64,000 bases of DNA from positions 62,001-126,000 of the forward strand of contig NZ_JAUSBV010000008.1 of the NCBI RefSeq assembly GCF_030651915.1, read 5' to 3'. The DNA comes from Parvibaculum sp. Lineage in GTDB: Bacteria; Pseudomonadota; Alphaproteobacteria; Parvibaculales; Parvibaculaceae. Numbering within the stretch: the first letter of the stretch is position 1; each line of letters begins with the position of its first letter. The position numbers were made by a program, and so were the translations under genes. The notes below the pieces were generated by a model that saw only the letters and a list, made by a program, of their open reading frames with translations, ran no database searches and was not told the origin of the DNA. Positions 52,120 through 58,308 of the stretch are shown in pieces.

Positions 52120-52300
52120 CTTTCTTTTCCTTCCGCCAACGCGCCGCTGCGCGTGTAGTTATGGAGACGATGGCCTCAAGCCGTCCCGCCCCGATGACGT
52201 AGTCAAACGGGCTGGTCCGCTCGTAGGATAGGAGAGGGTTCTCACCCCTGCAACGGTATAAGTGAACGTGAACGTCCAGTGGGAGGTATAGTGGCCTCAT
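52085..52300 (-). CDS. Small unknown phage protein (71 aa)
   Basis: 'MRPLYLPLDVHVHLYRCRGE' is followed by 'SPFDYVIGAGRLEAIVSITT' and a basic end. It overlaps the start of the MarR-like gene by 35 bp, as small phage genes often do. GGAAAG lies 11 bases before the ATG. Support is moderate. Confidence 0.5.
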   Translation of the reverse strand: MRPLYLPLDVHVHLYRCRGENPLLSYERTSPFDYVIGAGRLEAIVSITTRAAARWRKEKKDETRGTHRESS

Positions 52301-52390
52301 TTTGTTGATGCTTTCCGGGTTCTGTTGCCTTGGGGGGGCAGCGCTTAATACGCGGGTGAGTACATCGGTGCAAGCGCATAATGCGTGCCA

Positions 52391-52516
52391 TTACGAGACG
52401 GTGAGCGACGGTGGTGTGAGTGCTCCGGGAGGGCACCACAAGCCGGCACTGCACGCCTTCCAGACCGCGACGCGCACGGCATGGAAGTAGTGGAACGCCC
52501 AGTCATCATAGGTCAT
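52391..52516 (-). CDS. Very small phage protein (41 aa)
   Basis: The ATG at 52516 has GGAGG eight bases upstream and overlaps the TGA of the preceding 43-residue gene as ATGA. The product begins 'MTYDDWAFHYFHAVRVAVWK' and has a Cys/Pro-rich end. Tight coupling and the ribosome site support it. Function is unknown. Confidence 0.6.
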   Translation of the reverse strand: MTYDDWAFHYFHAVRVAVWKACSAGLWCPPGALTPPSLTVS

Positions 52517-52644
52517 GCCCGGTTCCTCCGTGTACGGTACTTCAGGACGGTCTTAGCCGCGAGGTGCAGCGGGCCGTGGTCGATCTCACGTAGCTCCCAC
52601 GTCGGCAACATCCCGACAAGGGCAAGGGCTTGTTCATAGGCCAC
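52513..52644 (-). CDS. Very small phage protein (43 aa)
   Basis: GTG at 52644 has GAGG six bases upstream, and the gene overlaps the end of the preceding gene by 11 bp and the start of the next by four. The product contains 'AYEQALALVGMLPTWELREI' and a basic C-terminus. Function is unknown. Confidence 0.6.
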   Translation of the reverse strand: MAYEQALALVGMLPTWELREIDHGPLHLAAKTVLKYRTRRNRA

Positions 52645-52855
52645 AGCACACCTCAAATTCAGGGGAGAGGACACTGCGCCCGTCCCGGTAAAGAATGACA
52701 ATGTTCGCGCGCGCGGTGGCAGGGACATCGTCCAACAGTTCGACGGCGCAGCCGAGCGGGTACTGACCGACGACGGCCACACAGGCGTGCAGGGACGCGC
52801 TCAGGTCGCGCGCGTCACGCAGTGCGGTGATCTCGCTCTTATACGCGGCGGACAT
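52634..52855 (-). CDS. Small phage protein (73 aa)
   Basis: ATG at 52855 has a perfect AGGAGG five bases upstream. The product has 'ALRDARDLSASLHACVAVVG' and 'VPATARANIVILYRDGRSVL', a compact alpha-beta pattern. It overlaps the end of the preceding gene. Function is unknown. Confidence 0.65.
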   Translation of the reverse strand: MSAAYKSEITALRDARDLSASLHACVAVVGQYPLGCAVELLDDVPATARANIVILYRDGRSVLSPEFEVCCGL

Positions 52856-53120
52856 CGTAGCCTCCTGTATCAAGGGCGAACGGCGGGCAGTCAGTGCGCG
52901 TGTCGGTCCAGCGTCCGCCTGTTGTCTGGAACAAGCCGCCGCGCCTGCGCTTCAAAGGCGTGAAGGCGGTGCCGTACCAGCGCGGAGGATAGGCAGCGAC
53001 AAGATCGTTACGCGCCCGCTCGACCGCGTCCCGAGACATCGACGTGAGCGAGTAGAGCCGGGCCGGGCGCCCCTCGCGGGACACTGGTGCGCTCGCCTGT
53101 GTGAGGGTGCTACGCAGCAT
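52839..53120 (-). CDS. Small phage protein (93 aa)
   Basis: The product has 'RLYSLTSMSRDAVERARNDL' and a basic middle 'PPRWYGTAFTPLKRRRGGLF', suggesting nucleic-acid contact. GGAAGG lies nine bases before the ATG. It overlaps both neighbours by about ten bases. No family is recognised. Confidence 0.6.
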   Translation of the reverse strand: MLRSTLTQASAPVSREGRPARLYSLTSMSRDAVERARNDLVAAYPPRWYGTAFTPLKRRRGGLFQTTGGRWTDTRTDCPPFALDTGGYDVRRV

Positions 53121-53283
53121 GGCGAGCGCCCTTCCCTGTCAGCGTCGGGAGCACGCGGCGGCCAGCCTCGAAGTCGCGGTGCGTCTCGGCGATGATGGCA
53201 GCCAGTTCGGCCAGCCGCGCCTCATAGGCGCGCGTGCGGGCGGTGTCATAGGCAGGGTGACGGCGGCGTTCGTGGTACGTCAT
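53110..53283 (-). CDS. Small basic phage protein (57 aa)
   Basis: ATG at 53283 has GGAG eight bases upstream. 'MTYHERRRHPAYDTARTRAY' leads into a helical 'ARLAELAAIIAETHRDFEAG'. Highly charged, probably helical. Function is unknown. Confidence 0.65.
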   Translation of the reverse strand: MTYHERRRHPAYDTARTRAYEARLAELAAIIAETHRDFEAGRRVLPTLTGKGARHAA

Positions 53284-53308
53284 GGTGTGTTCTCCGGTGT
53301 GTTGAGGG

Positions 53309-53611
53309 TCAATAGAGGATGGCGCGGGCGCGGCGTGCAGCGGCGTCGGCGTCGGTCGTGAGTTCCTTCCGCATTGCGTCAAGTGCTGCGCGAGACACAC
53401 GGCCCCGCACAGGCTTGAACGCGTCAACAGGCAGGTCGCAGACAATCGCCAGCGCCCGCCCGTCCTCGTAATTTTGTGCATCGCCTGCTGCGGCGTCCGC
53501 CCACTTCCTGTCAGGCGGCAAGCCGGCCTTCCTGTCCGCGTAGCCCGCACGAAACGCACGCGAGCGCATGACCGCGTTGAACGTGGTGAGGCCGTTGTCA
53601 GCGTTCGCCAT
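53309..53611 (-). CDS. Small phage protein (100 aa)
   Basis: 'MANADNGLTTFNAVMRSRAF' is followed by 'GYADRKAGLPPDRKWADAAA' and a helical end. The 'GxxDxxAGxPP' segment resembles small phage proteins that read 'aYe.Gr..A'. Its ATG overlaps the previous stop as TGATG. Function is unknown. Confidence 0.65.
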   Translation of the reverse strand: MANADNGLTTFNAVMRSRAFRAGYADRKAGLPPDRKWADAAAGDAQNYEDGRALAIVCDLPVDAFKPVRGRVSRAALDAMRKELTTDADAAARRARAILY

Positions 53612-53787
53612 CACTCGGCGCCGTTGATGTTCATGCACAGTTCGTCGATGTCATCGTCATCGAGAGCGGTGCAGGTGCCGTCATCGGTGGCAATCGGGCA
53701 CTCATCGCGCGCGTCTTGCGGTACGTCCTGCTGCCACTTGCGCAGCGCGGCAAGGATTGTGGACAGTTCGCGGTGGCTCAGTTTCAT
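53611..53787 (-). CDS. Small acidic phage protein (58 aa)
   Basis: AAGGAG lies nine bases before ATG 53787. The product has a helix ('LSHRELSTILAALRKWQQDV') and an acidic end ('TALDDDDIDELCMNINGAE'). Very acidic small early proteins can mimic DNA and block host enzymes; this is speculation from composition. Confidence 0.65.
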   Translation of the reverse strand: MKLSHRELSTILAALRKWQQDVPQDARDECPIATDDGTCTALDDDDIDELCMNINGAE

Positions 53788-53818
53788 GGTGCGGTTCTCC
53801 TTCTCACGGGTGATGGGT

Positions 53819-54607
53819 TCAAGACGCAAAAAGATCGCCGGTGTCCGGGCAGCGGGGCGCGGGCGCGACGTAGTCAGGATCATCGACGGACAGTGCGGCA
53901 ACGCGGGCAGCGCGCGCAGCTTCAATCGCCGCGTCATAGTGCGGCCAGTCGATCGTCGCCTCGAAGGCGGTACTGATTGTGTTGCCGTCAGTGACGTAGT
54001 CATACAGGCCGTCACGCAACGTGCGTTGAAAGGCCGGGAGCTTGTCGCCAGCCGTGGCGGCGAGAGCCGCGACAATGAGCACGGCAACCTCGTTATGGTC
54101 CCAGTCATCGAGCGGCTTCTCAAGCCACGTCGCGAGCGCGTTCGGGTAGCCGGAAATGAACCCGTCATAGCTCGTGAACGTGTCCGCGATTAGCTCGGCG
54201 AGCAGGGCGTGCCCGTTCCAAGCCGACCGCGCAAACATCTCGGAGACGGACCAGCGGGAAGCGTGCGCGAAAAGCCGGTCAGTCTCGAAGTTATAGAAGC
54301 GCGGGCTTGTCATGCTCTCGAAAGCGAGAGGGAGCGCGACGCCGCAATGATCGTCGGCGAAGTGCGTGAAAGCCGCGACGTAGTCTTCAGCGATGATCTC
54401 GTAGCCGCTTGAAATGGCGTGGCGGGCGTTGCAAATCGCCGTGATGAACACATCAGCGTCAAGCCGCAATTCGTCGGGAAGTTCCCAAGCGTCAGTCTCC
54501 ACAGCGTTTTCAATGTGCTGTTCCTCTTCAGCGTCGAGCGCTTCCGAGTATGCACTTTCGTAAAAGCCGGGAAACGGCAGGCACACAAGTACCTTGTCGG
54601 TTTCCAT
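53819..54607 (-). CDS. Largest early phage protein of unknown function (262 aa)
   Basis: This acidic protein begins 'METDKVLVCLPFPGFYESAY' and has 'LRLDADVFITAICNARHAIS', an aromatic-rich middle ('SPRFYNFETDRLF') and 'VAVLIVAALAATAGDKLPAF'. It has no membrane segment. 'PGFYES' openings occur in hypothetical proteins of other phages and plasmids as I recall, but no function is known. AAAGGA precedes the ATG by about seven bases. Confidence 0.75.
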   Translation of the reverse strand: METDKVLVCLPFPGFYESAYSEALDAEEEQHIENAVETDAWELPDELRLDADVFITAICNARHAISSGYEIIAEDYVAAFTHFADDHCGVALPLAFESMTSPRFYNFETDRLFAHASRWSVSEMFARSAWNGHALLAELIADTFTSYDGFISGYPNALATWLEKPLDDWDHNEVAVLIVAALAATAGDKLPAFQRTLRDGLYDYVTDGNTISTAFEATIDWPHYDAAIEAARAARVAALSVDDPDYVAPAPRCPDTGDLFAS

Positions 54608-54633
54608 TGTGGTTCCTTTCTGGCGCGGGGCGC

Positions 54634-54933
54634 CTAGTCCTTCAGATACTCAGGGATCGAGACGCCAGCCGCCGTCGCCTCGGCCCACTCGCTACCGCTA
54701 TCGTACTCGCGCATAACCTCCGGGCACGGGTCGTTCGTACCGTCACGCGGCGCGAAGCCGACCATGATCCGGCCGTCCTCTGCCGTCGCACGTTGGGAGA
54801 TAGCCGCGCCAGTGCGCTTGCTAACGCGTGCAGCGGCCTTGTCAGCCGCGCGCACCAGCGCGTCAGCCGCGATGTGCTCGCCGAGTTCGTCTAGGACAGC
54901 CCAAAGTTCGTCAACGCTCAGAAAGTGTGACAT
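54634..54933 (-). CDS. Small phage protein (99 aa)
   Basis: The start 'MSHFLSVDELWAVLDELGEH' has GGAG eight bases upstream and follows one of the repeated leader hairpins. The product is acidic and helical at first, then has 'ISQRATAEDGRIMVGFAPRD'. Function is unknown. Confidence 0.65.
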   Translation of the reverse strand: MSHFLSVDELWAVLDELGEHIAADALVRAADKAAARVSKRTGAAISQRATAEDGRIMVGFAPRDGTNDPCPEVMREYDSGSEWAEATAAGVSIPEYLKD

Positions 54934-54944
54934 TGCAGGTGCTC

Positions 54945-55024
54945 CGTTTTTGAATTGGCTTGCCATCATCAGGCGCGCGGTAGCCAGCCGCGTCACGACG
55001 CAGCGCTAGGTGCGCAGCGTTTCG
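54945..55024 (-). repeat. Phage leader repeat, copy 1
   Basis: On the minus strand, CGAAACGCTGCGCACCTAGC (imperfect hairpin ACGCTGCGC/GCGCTGCGT) is followed ~35 bases later by GCGCCTGATGATGGCAAGCC and then the next gene's ribosome site. It contains TAGGTGC at 55007-55013. Confidence 0.65.
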
Positions 55025-55030
55025 GCATTG

Positions 55031-55210
55031 TCACTCGGCGCGCGGGCGCACTTCGCGAATGATCTTGGCGCGTTGTTCCCGCACGTAGTCGCGGAAGGCG
55101 GCGACAGCCTCGCGCTTGGTGTATCCGCTATAGCGTTGCTTTTCGTACTGGCCCGCGACGATGTCAGACACAAGCCAGTCACCCGACGGAAAAAGTTTTT
55201 CAACGGTCAT
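55031..55210 (-). CDS. Small phage protein (59 aa)
   Basis: 'MTVEKLFPSGDWLVSDIVAG' is followed by 'QYEKQRYSGYTKREAVAAFR' and 'RAKIIREVRPRAE'. It starts four bases after the upstream stop with AAGG nine bases before the ATG. The 'YsGYtkrEA..aFr' pattern is protein-like. Function is unknown. Confidence 0.75.
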   Translation of the reverse strand: MTVEKLFPSGDWLVSDIVAGQYEKQRYSGYTKREAVAAFRDYVREQRAKIIREVRPRAE

Positions 55211-55213
55211 TGC

Positions 55214-55387
55214 TTACGCCTTCGCGTCACAAGCCGTGAGAAACCGCTCGCGCTTAAACTCGGGGTTAGTGGACGCGAGCGCGTCCGCGAAGGCTTCCGC
55301 CGCTTCGCTGCGGGCGTTGTCGGGAAGCGCGGCGATGGTCCGCGCAATCAGCACGAAATGCGCGCGCGACATTGAAGCTTTTGCCAT
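55214..55387 (-). CDS. Small conserved phage protein (57 aa)
   Basis: 'MSRAHFVLIARTIAALPDNA' and 'FADALASTNPEFKRERFLTAC' (shown in part) match a widespread short phage/plasmid protein pattern ending 'NP.F...RF..AC'. CGGAGAATGACCCA precedes the ATG, the same leader as at 55991. Function is unknown. Confidence 0.75.
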   Translation of the reverse strand: MAKASMSRAHFVLIARTIAALPDNARSEAAEAFADALASTNPEFKRERFLTACDAKA

Positions 55388-55404
55388 TGGGTCATTCTCC
55401 GATT

Positions 55405-55490
55405 TGTTGAGTGTGCTAGCTGGCATCATCAGGCGACAGGCACTCGCCCGCCGCGACGGCGCAAGGTGCGCGCCGTTTCGCCTTTGCACT
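55405..55490 (-). repeat. Phage leader repeat, copy 2
   Basis: On the minus strand, GGCGAAACGGCGCGCACCTT forms a 7-bp hairpin (ACGGCGC/GCGCCGT), followed by CGCCTGATGATGCCAGC and AACAAATCGGAGAATGACCC before the ATG at 55387. Confidence 0.7.
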
Positions 55491-55508
55491 GGTGACTAGA
55501 TGCGGCCG

Positions 55509-55991
55509 TCAGAAATCAGACACAACGGCCGCAAGCGGATTGACCATGTAGTGAAGCGTAAACGCCCGCTGATTTGTCGGCGGATTTCCGTCATGGTAAT
55601 GCGCGTAAAGCGTTTGCCCATGCACCTCTGCGGCGACAAGCGCCTGCATCGCTTCAGTGTGCGGCCCGGCGCCGTACACGGCCGCCAAGTCCGCCTGTTG
55701 CGCTTGCGCCGTTGCGAGTTCGCCGCGAAGCGTGAAATCGTGTTGGCCCTTCCAATGGTGAAAGTCATGCCAAGCGCGAAACGCCCAGTTAACTTGTTCG
55801 TCACCGAAAATGGTGGCGCGCGAGGCGCCGGACCAAACGAGCATGCGCCCCGTCTCGGCAATATGTGCGTTGAGGCGCGCGAGCGTGTCCGGCGCTTCTA
55901 ATAAATCGGCCGTCACGTCAAAGCCGCATGGGAACAGGCGCGAGGCTATGTGCATCGTGGCGACGTTGAGCATGCGATTAAAGGCCTTCAT
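55509..55991 (-). CDS. Unknown phage protein (160 aa)
   Basis: It has 'HIASRLFPCGFDVTADLLEA', 'MLVWSGASRATIFGDEQVNW', 'AWHDFHHWKGQHDFTLRGEL' and 'EVHGQTLYAHYHDGNPPTNQ'. The cluster of His and Trp in 'HDFHHW' and 'AEVHGQ..YAHYH' could bind a metal. This is a recurring hypothetical of phages as I recall, without known function. The leader repeat with GGAG precedes it. Confidence 0.75.
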   Translation of the reverse strand: MKAFNRMLNVATMHIASRLFPCGFDVTADLLEAPDTLARLNAHIAETGRMLVWSGASRATIFGDEQVNWAFRAWHDFHHWKGQHDFTLRGELATAQAQQADLAAVYGAGPHTEAMQALVAAEVHGQTLYAHYHDGNPPTNQRAFTLHYMVNPLAAVVSDF

Positions 55992-55994
55992 TGG

Positions 55995-56085
55995 GTCATT
56001 CTCCGGTTTGTTGGCTGGCATCATCAGGCGCCGGGAACCGCCCCGACACGACGGCGCTAATGCGCGCCGTTTCGCCTAGTCACAG
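55995..56085 (-). repeat. Phage leader repeat, copy 3
   Basis: On the minus strand, GGCGAAACGGCGCGCATTAG forms ACGGCGC/GCGCCGT, followed by GGCGCCTGATGATGCCAGCC and AACAAACCGGAGAATGACCC before the ATG at 55991. Closely matches copy 2. Confidence 0.7.
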
Positions 56086-56095
56086 GTGCATTGTT

Positions 56096-56365
56096 TCAGG
56101 CAAGAAAAGACAGGCGCGTTGACGGCGCTCCGGCCGCATTACGCACAACGGCCGCCGCCGCCTCATCGGGTGACAGGTTCGGATAGCGCTTTTCAATCAA
56201 CGCGCGCCACTGTTGCGCCGTGCCTACCGCGTCCGCACGATCATTAGTGAAATAGGCGTGGCCACGCTGTCCCGGCAAATAAACTTCATACTCGCCTAGT
56301 GCGACGTTCCAGTGAAGGCGCAAGCCCAGTGCGCGAACCGTTGCCTTAGCCTGTGCCAACGTCAT
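56096..56365 (-). CDS. Small phage protein (89 aa)
   Basis: 'MTLAQAKATVRALGLRLHWN' and 'GEYEVYLPGQRGHAYFTNDR' then 'DAVGTAQQWRALIEKRYPNL' resemble small phage proteins that bind nucleic acid, but no family is certain. ATG 56365 overlaps the upstream TGA (TGATG). Confidence 0.7.
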   Translation of the reverse strand: MTLAQAKATVRALGLRLHWNVALGEYEVYLPGQRGHAYFTNDRADAVGTAQQWRALIEKRYPNLSPDEAAAAVVRNAAGAPSTRLSFLA

Positions 56366-56547
56366 CACAGGCACACAGCGAAAGAAATCGCGCCCTTTTG
56401 AACGTGAACCGTATAACCGCCGAGTGCGTCTGTACTCTCGGCGATATAGCCAGACGTTGCGCGCCCGCTTTCGATGTACGATGCCAGCACCTTTGCCGCC
56501 GCCGCCGCACTGTCAAACTGTGTCGCAATATGAAGCTTGTACTTCAT
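56365..56547 (-). CDS. Small phage protein (60 aa)
   Basis: 'MKYKLHIATQFDSAAAAAKV' and 'SGRATSGYIAESTDALGGYT' form a compact alpha-beta protein. GAGGCAGG precedes the ATG at 56547. It is the first gene downstream of the early promoter at 56897-56925 that I accept. Confidence 0.7.
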   Translation of the reverse strand: MKYKLHIATQFDSAAAAAKVLASYIESGRATSGYIAESTDALGGYTVHVQKGAISFAVCL

Positions 56548-56890
56548 AGGGCCTGCCTCTTTGTGTGAATGTTTCGGCACTGCTGGCGCCGTCATCAGCG
56601 GACGCGTAGCGGCGCCCGGACATTCTACCGGGTTCGCCGGTTCCAGTTATCCACAAGCGCATAGGTGCGCAGCGTCAACCTTGAGACTTATCGGCCGTAC
56701 CATTGCGCCATTGCGCCCTAGGTGCCGTCCCAACCGCCTTTTGCGTGTTAGGATGTCGCGCGCTAGTCATGCCATAGAGGCGCGCAACATTCGCCAGAGT
56801 GTGATTTGCCCGTGCCCATATCTGGCTATGTTGGCTCACTTGCCCGTCACTCTTTGCGGGGCGCCGGAAAACGCTGAAGCGGTTCCGATA
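56548..56890 (-). other. Leader downstream of the early promoter
   Basis: About 340 bp lie between the promoter and the first accepted gene. There is a partial leader repeat near 56580-56670 with GCGCACCTATGCGC, and TAGGTGC words lie at 56662 and 56719. A frame on this strand reads 'RTYRNRFSVFRRPAKSDGQ' but can only start inside the promoter. Confidence 0.45.
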
Positions 56891-56896
56891 GGTCCG

Positions 56897-56925
56897 TTTA
56901 TAGTCACGGGTGATTTTCTTGTCAA
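56897..56925 (-). promoter_or_regulatory. Sigma-70 promoter for the early phage genes
   Basis: On the minus strand, TTGACA (56925-56920) and TATAAA (56902-56897) are separated by exactly 17 bp, a near-consensus host promoter. It points into the early gene train, as the host-polymerase promoters of T7 do at the left genome end. Confidence 0.75.
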
Positions 56926-57018
56926 ACGGATTTATCGGCAACAGGCGAATTAATTTCAGGCGCGGCGAAAATTGCAGGCAACGCGCCGCTAAATGCCCGA
57001 AAGGAAAAACGATAGATG

Positions 57019-57135
57019 CGCGCTAGGTGCATTGATCGGGCGCCCGGCGCGGCGCGTCTGGTGCGTCATAGGTGCATCGCTGGTGCGTCATAGGTGCGCG
57101 GCTTCAGGTGCGGCGCTGGTGCGTCATAGGTGGAT
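57019..57135. repeat. Array of TAGGTGC words
   Basis: TAGGTGC occurs at 57024, 57069 and 57091, with CAGGTGC at 57105 and TAGGTGG at 57127. Three of them are embedded in the longer repeat TGGTGCGTCATAGGTG. More single copies lie at 55007, 56662 and 56719. T7 has an array of a 7-bp word beside its terminal repeat, and this could be the counterpart. Confidence 0.65.
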
Positions 57136-57544
57136 TGAACGGGCGCGCGGCGGGCGCGTGATGGTGCATTTAGCGGGGCGTTAGGTTGATCCGTATGCGA
57201 AGTAATTGCAGGTACACGGTATGAGACAAGGACGGGCGCGGCGTTGGACGTGGACAGATGCGCGGCGCGGCCGGGACATGTGAGGCGCGTGGCCCGGCTG
57301 GTGAACCGCAAGGGATTTATAATCCACTGCAATGCGAGGCATAGCGCGGCTTTCCGGCGCGTTGTTGCGGCGCGTGTTGCGGGCGGGGCCGGAGAGGCAT
57401 TGCTTGCGCCCCCGTGGGCATCTTTCCGCGCACGCGCGACCCGGCCACCCCTATGGGGGGAAACGCGATCCAGCCGTACTCGTTATACCCCAACGGATTT
57501 TTCCGTCAGACTTTCGCCGGCAATGTCAACAAATCTCTGTAGAG

Positions 57545-58095
57545 AATTGAGGCAGTAACTATGGGTTGCTCCCGAGGAAGGGTCTGTGCGTCAGCACAGC
57601 CCGACTGAGGGAGCGGGCAAGCGACCTGAAAGAGGCTGGTCAAGCGGTGTCGAGGAAGGGAACCCTCCACCACCCGTTAAATCCCCTCTCAGGTCGCGCC
57701 TAGTAGGCCCGTGGCGGGCGTGAGCGTGTGGGCCGCTACCCATGCACCCGTGAAACTGACGGGCACTGACGGGCTTCCTAGAGGGCCGCCTGTAGCGGAG
57801 CCTCAGGTGCCCTTAGCGGGGCATAGACACAGGAGGACTGAGAGGCGGTGACAGCGGGCCATCCGGGTGGCCGACGCACAGGGGCGCGGTGCGCGGGACG
57901 CTGTCATGCTTCTCAGTCCACCTCTATCTACGGTGGTCAGGTGTGAGCAGACGTGGCTCACCCTCAGGGCATCCTCAATAACTGAGGCAGCCTCCTAGGC
58001 TCACATAGCCTGCACCTTAGATGACCCTTAAGGGGACACCCTCACTACATCGCTATGTGAACCTTCGGAGGAATTGTACCAATAGTGCAACCTAA
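57545..58095. ncRNA. Candidate large structured RNA or packaging region
   Basis: No gene is seen in this ~550 bp, yet complementary segments are abundant. Examples are GCTCCC/GGGAGC (57568, 57609) enclosing CTGTGC/GCACAG; GCGACCTGA/TCAGGTCGC (57621, 57689); CCCGT/ACGGG (57747, 57759); GGACTGAGA/TCTCAGTCC with inner TGACAGCG/CGCTGTCA; GTGAGC/GCTCAC; CCTCAG/CTGAGG; and CACATAGC/GCTATGTG near the end. GGTTGC (57564) can pair with GCAACC (58087) as a closing helix. 'CGAGGAAGGG' occurs twice. On the plus strand the unpaired parts are purine-rich, as in folded RNAs, but the strand is uncertain. Confidence 0.5.
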
Positions 58096-58119
58096 ATGCC
58101 GGCTGCACCCTGCCCGGCC

Positions 58120-58296
58120 CTAGACGAGCGCGTTCAGGGCCGTGAAGAGGTTGACGGCTTCCGGGCTGCGGAGGCGCGTGACGTTGCCCTTCACGTCGGT
58201 GAAGCGGACAGCGCCGTCGCCCTGAAGGACGATCGACAGGGACGCGGTCGAGGCGCCCTTCTTGGCGGTGACGGTGGCGAGATCGGCGATAGCCAT
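58120..58296 (-). CDS. Small phage protein after terminase (58 aa)
   Basis: ATG 58296 has AAAGGA eight bases upstream. 'MAIADLATVTAKKGASTASL' and 'IVLQGDGAVRFTDVKGNVTR' give a strand-rich small protein. It follows TerL by 12 bp and is the last gene before the structured region. Confidence 0.75.
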   Translation of the reverse strand: MAIADLATVTAKKGASTASLSIVLQGDGAVRFTDVKGNVTRLRSPEAVNLFTALNALV

Positions 58297-58308
58297 TGTT
58301 GTGGTCCT

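Noticed and set aside
56675-56941. Minus-strand frame 'MPINPFDKKITRDYKRTYRN'
   Set aside because: Its only start (TTG) lies upstream of the consensus promoter at 56897-56925 and has no ribosome site, so the promoter could not express it.
57545-58095. RNase P RNA
   Set aside because: 'GAGGAAGG' recalls the P4 region, but the other conserved RNase P segments are absent and the location is inside a phage.
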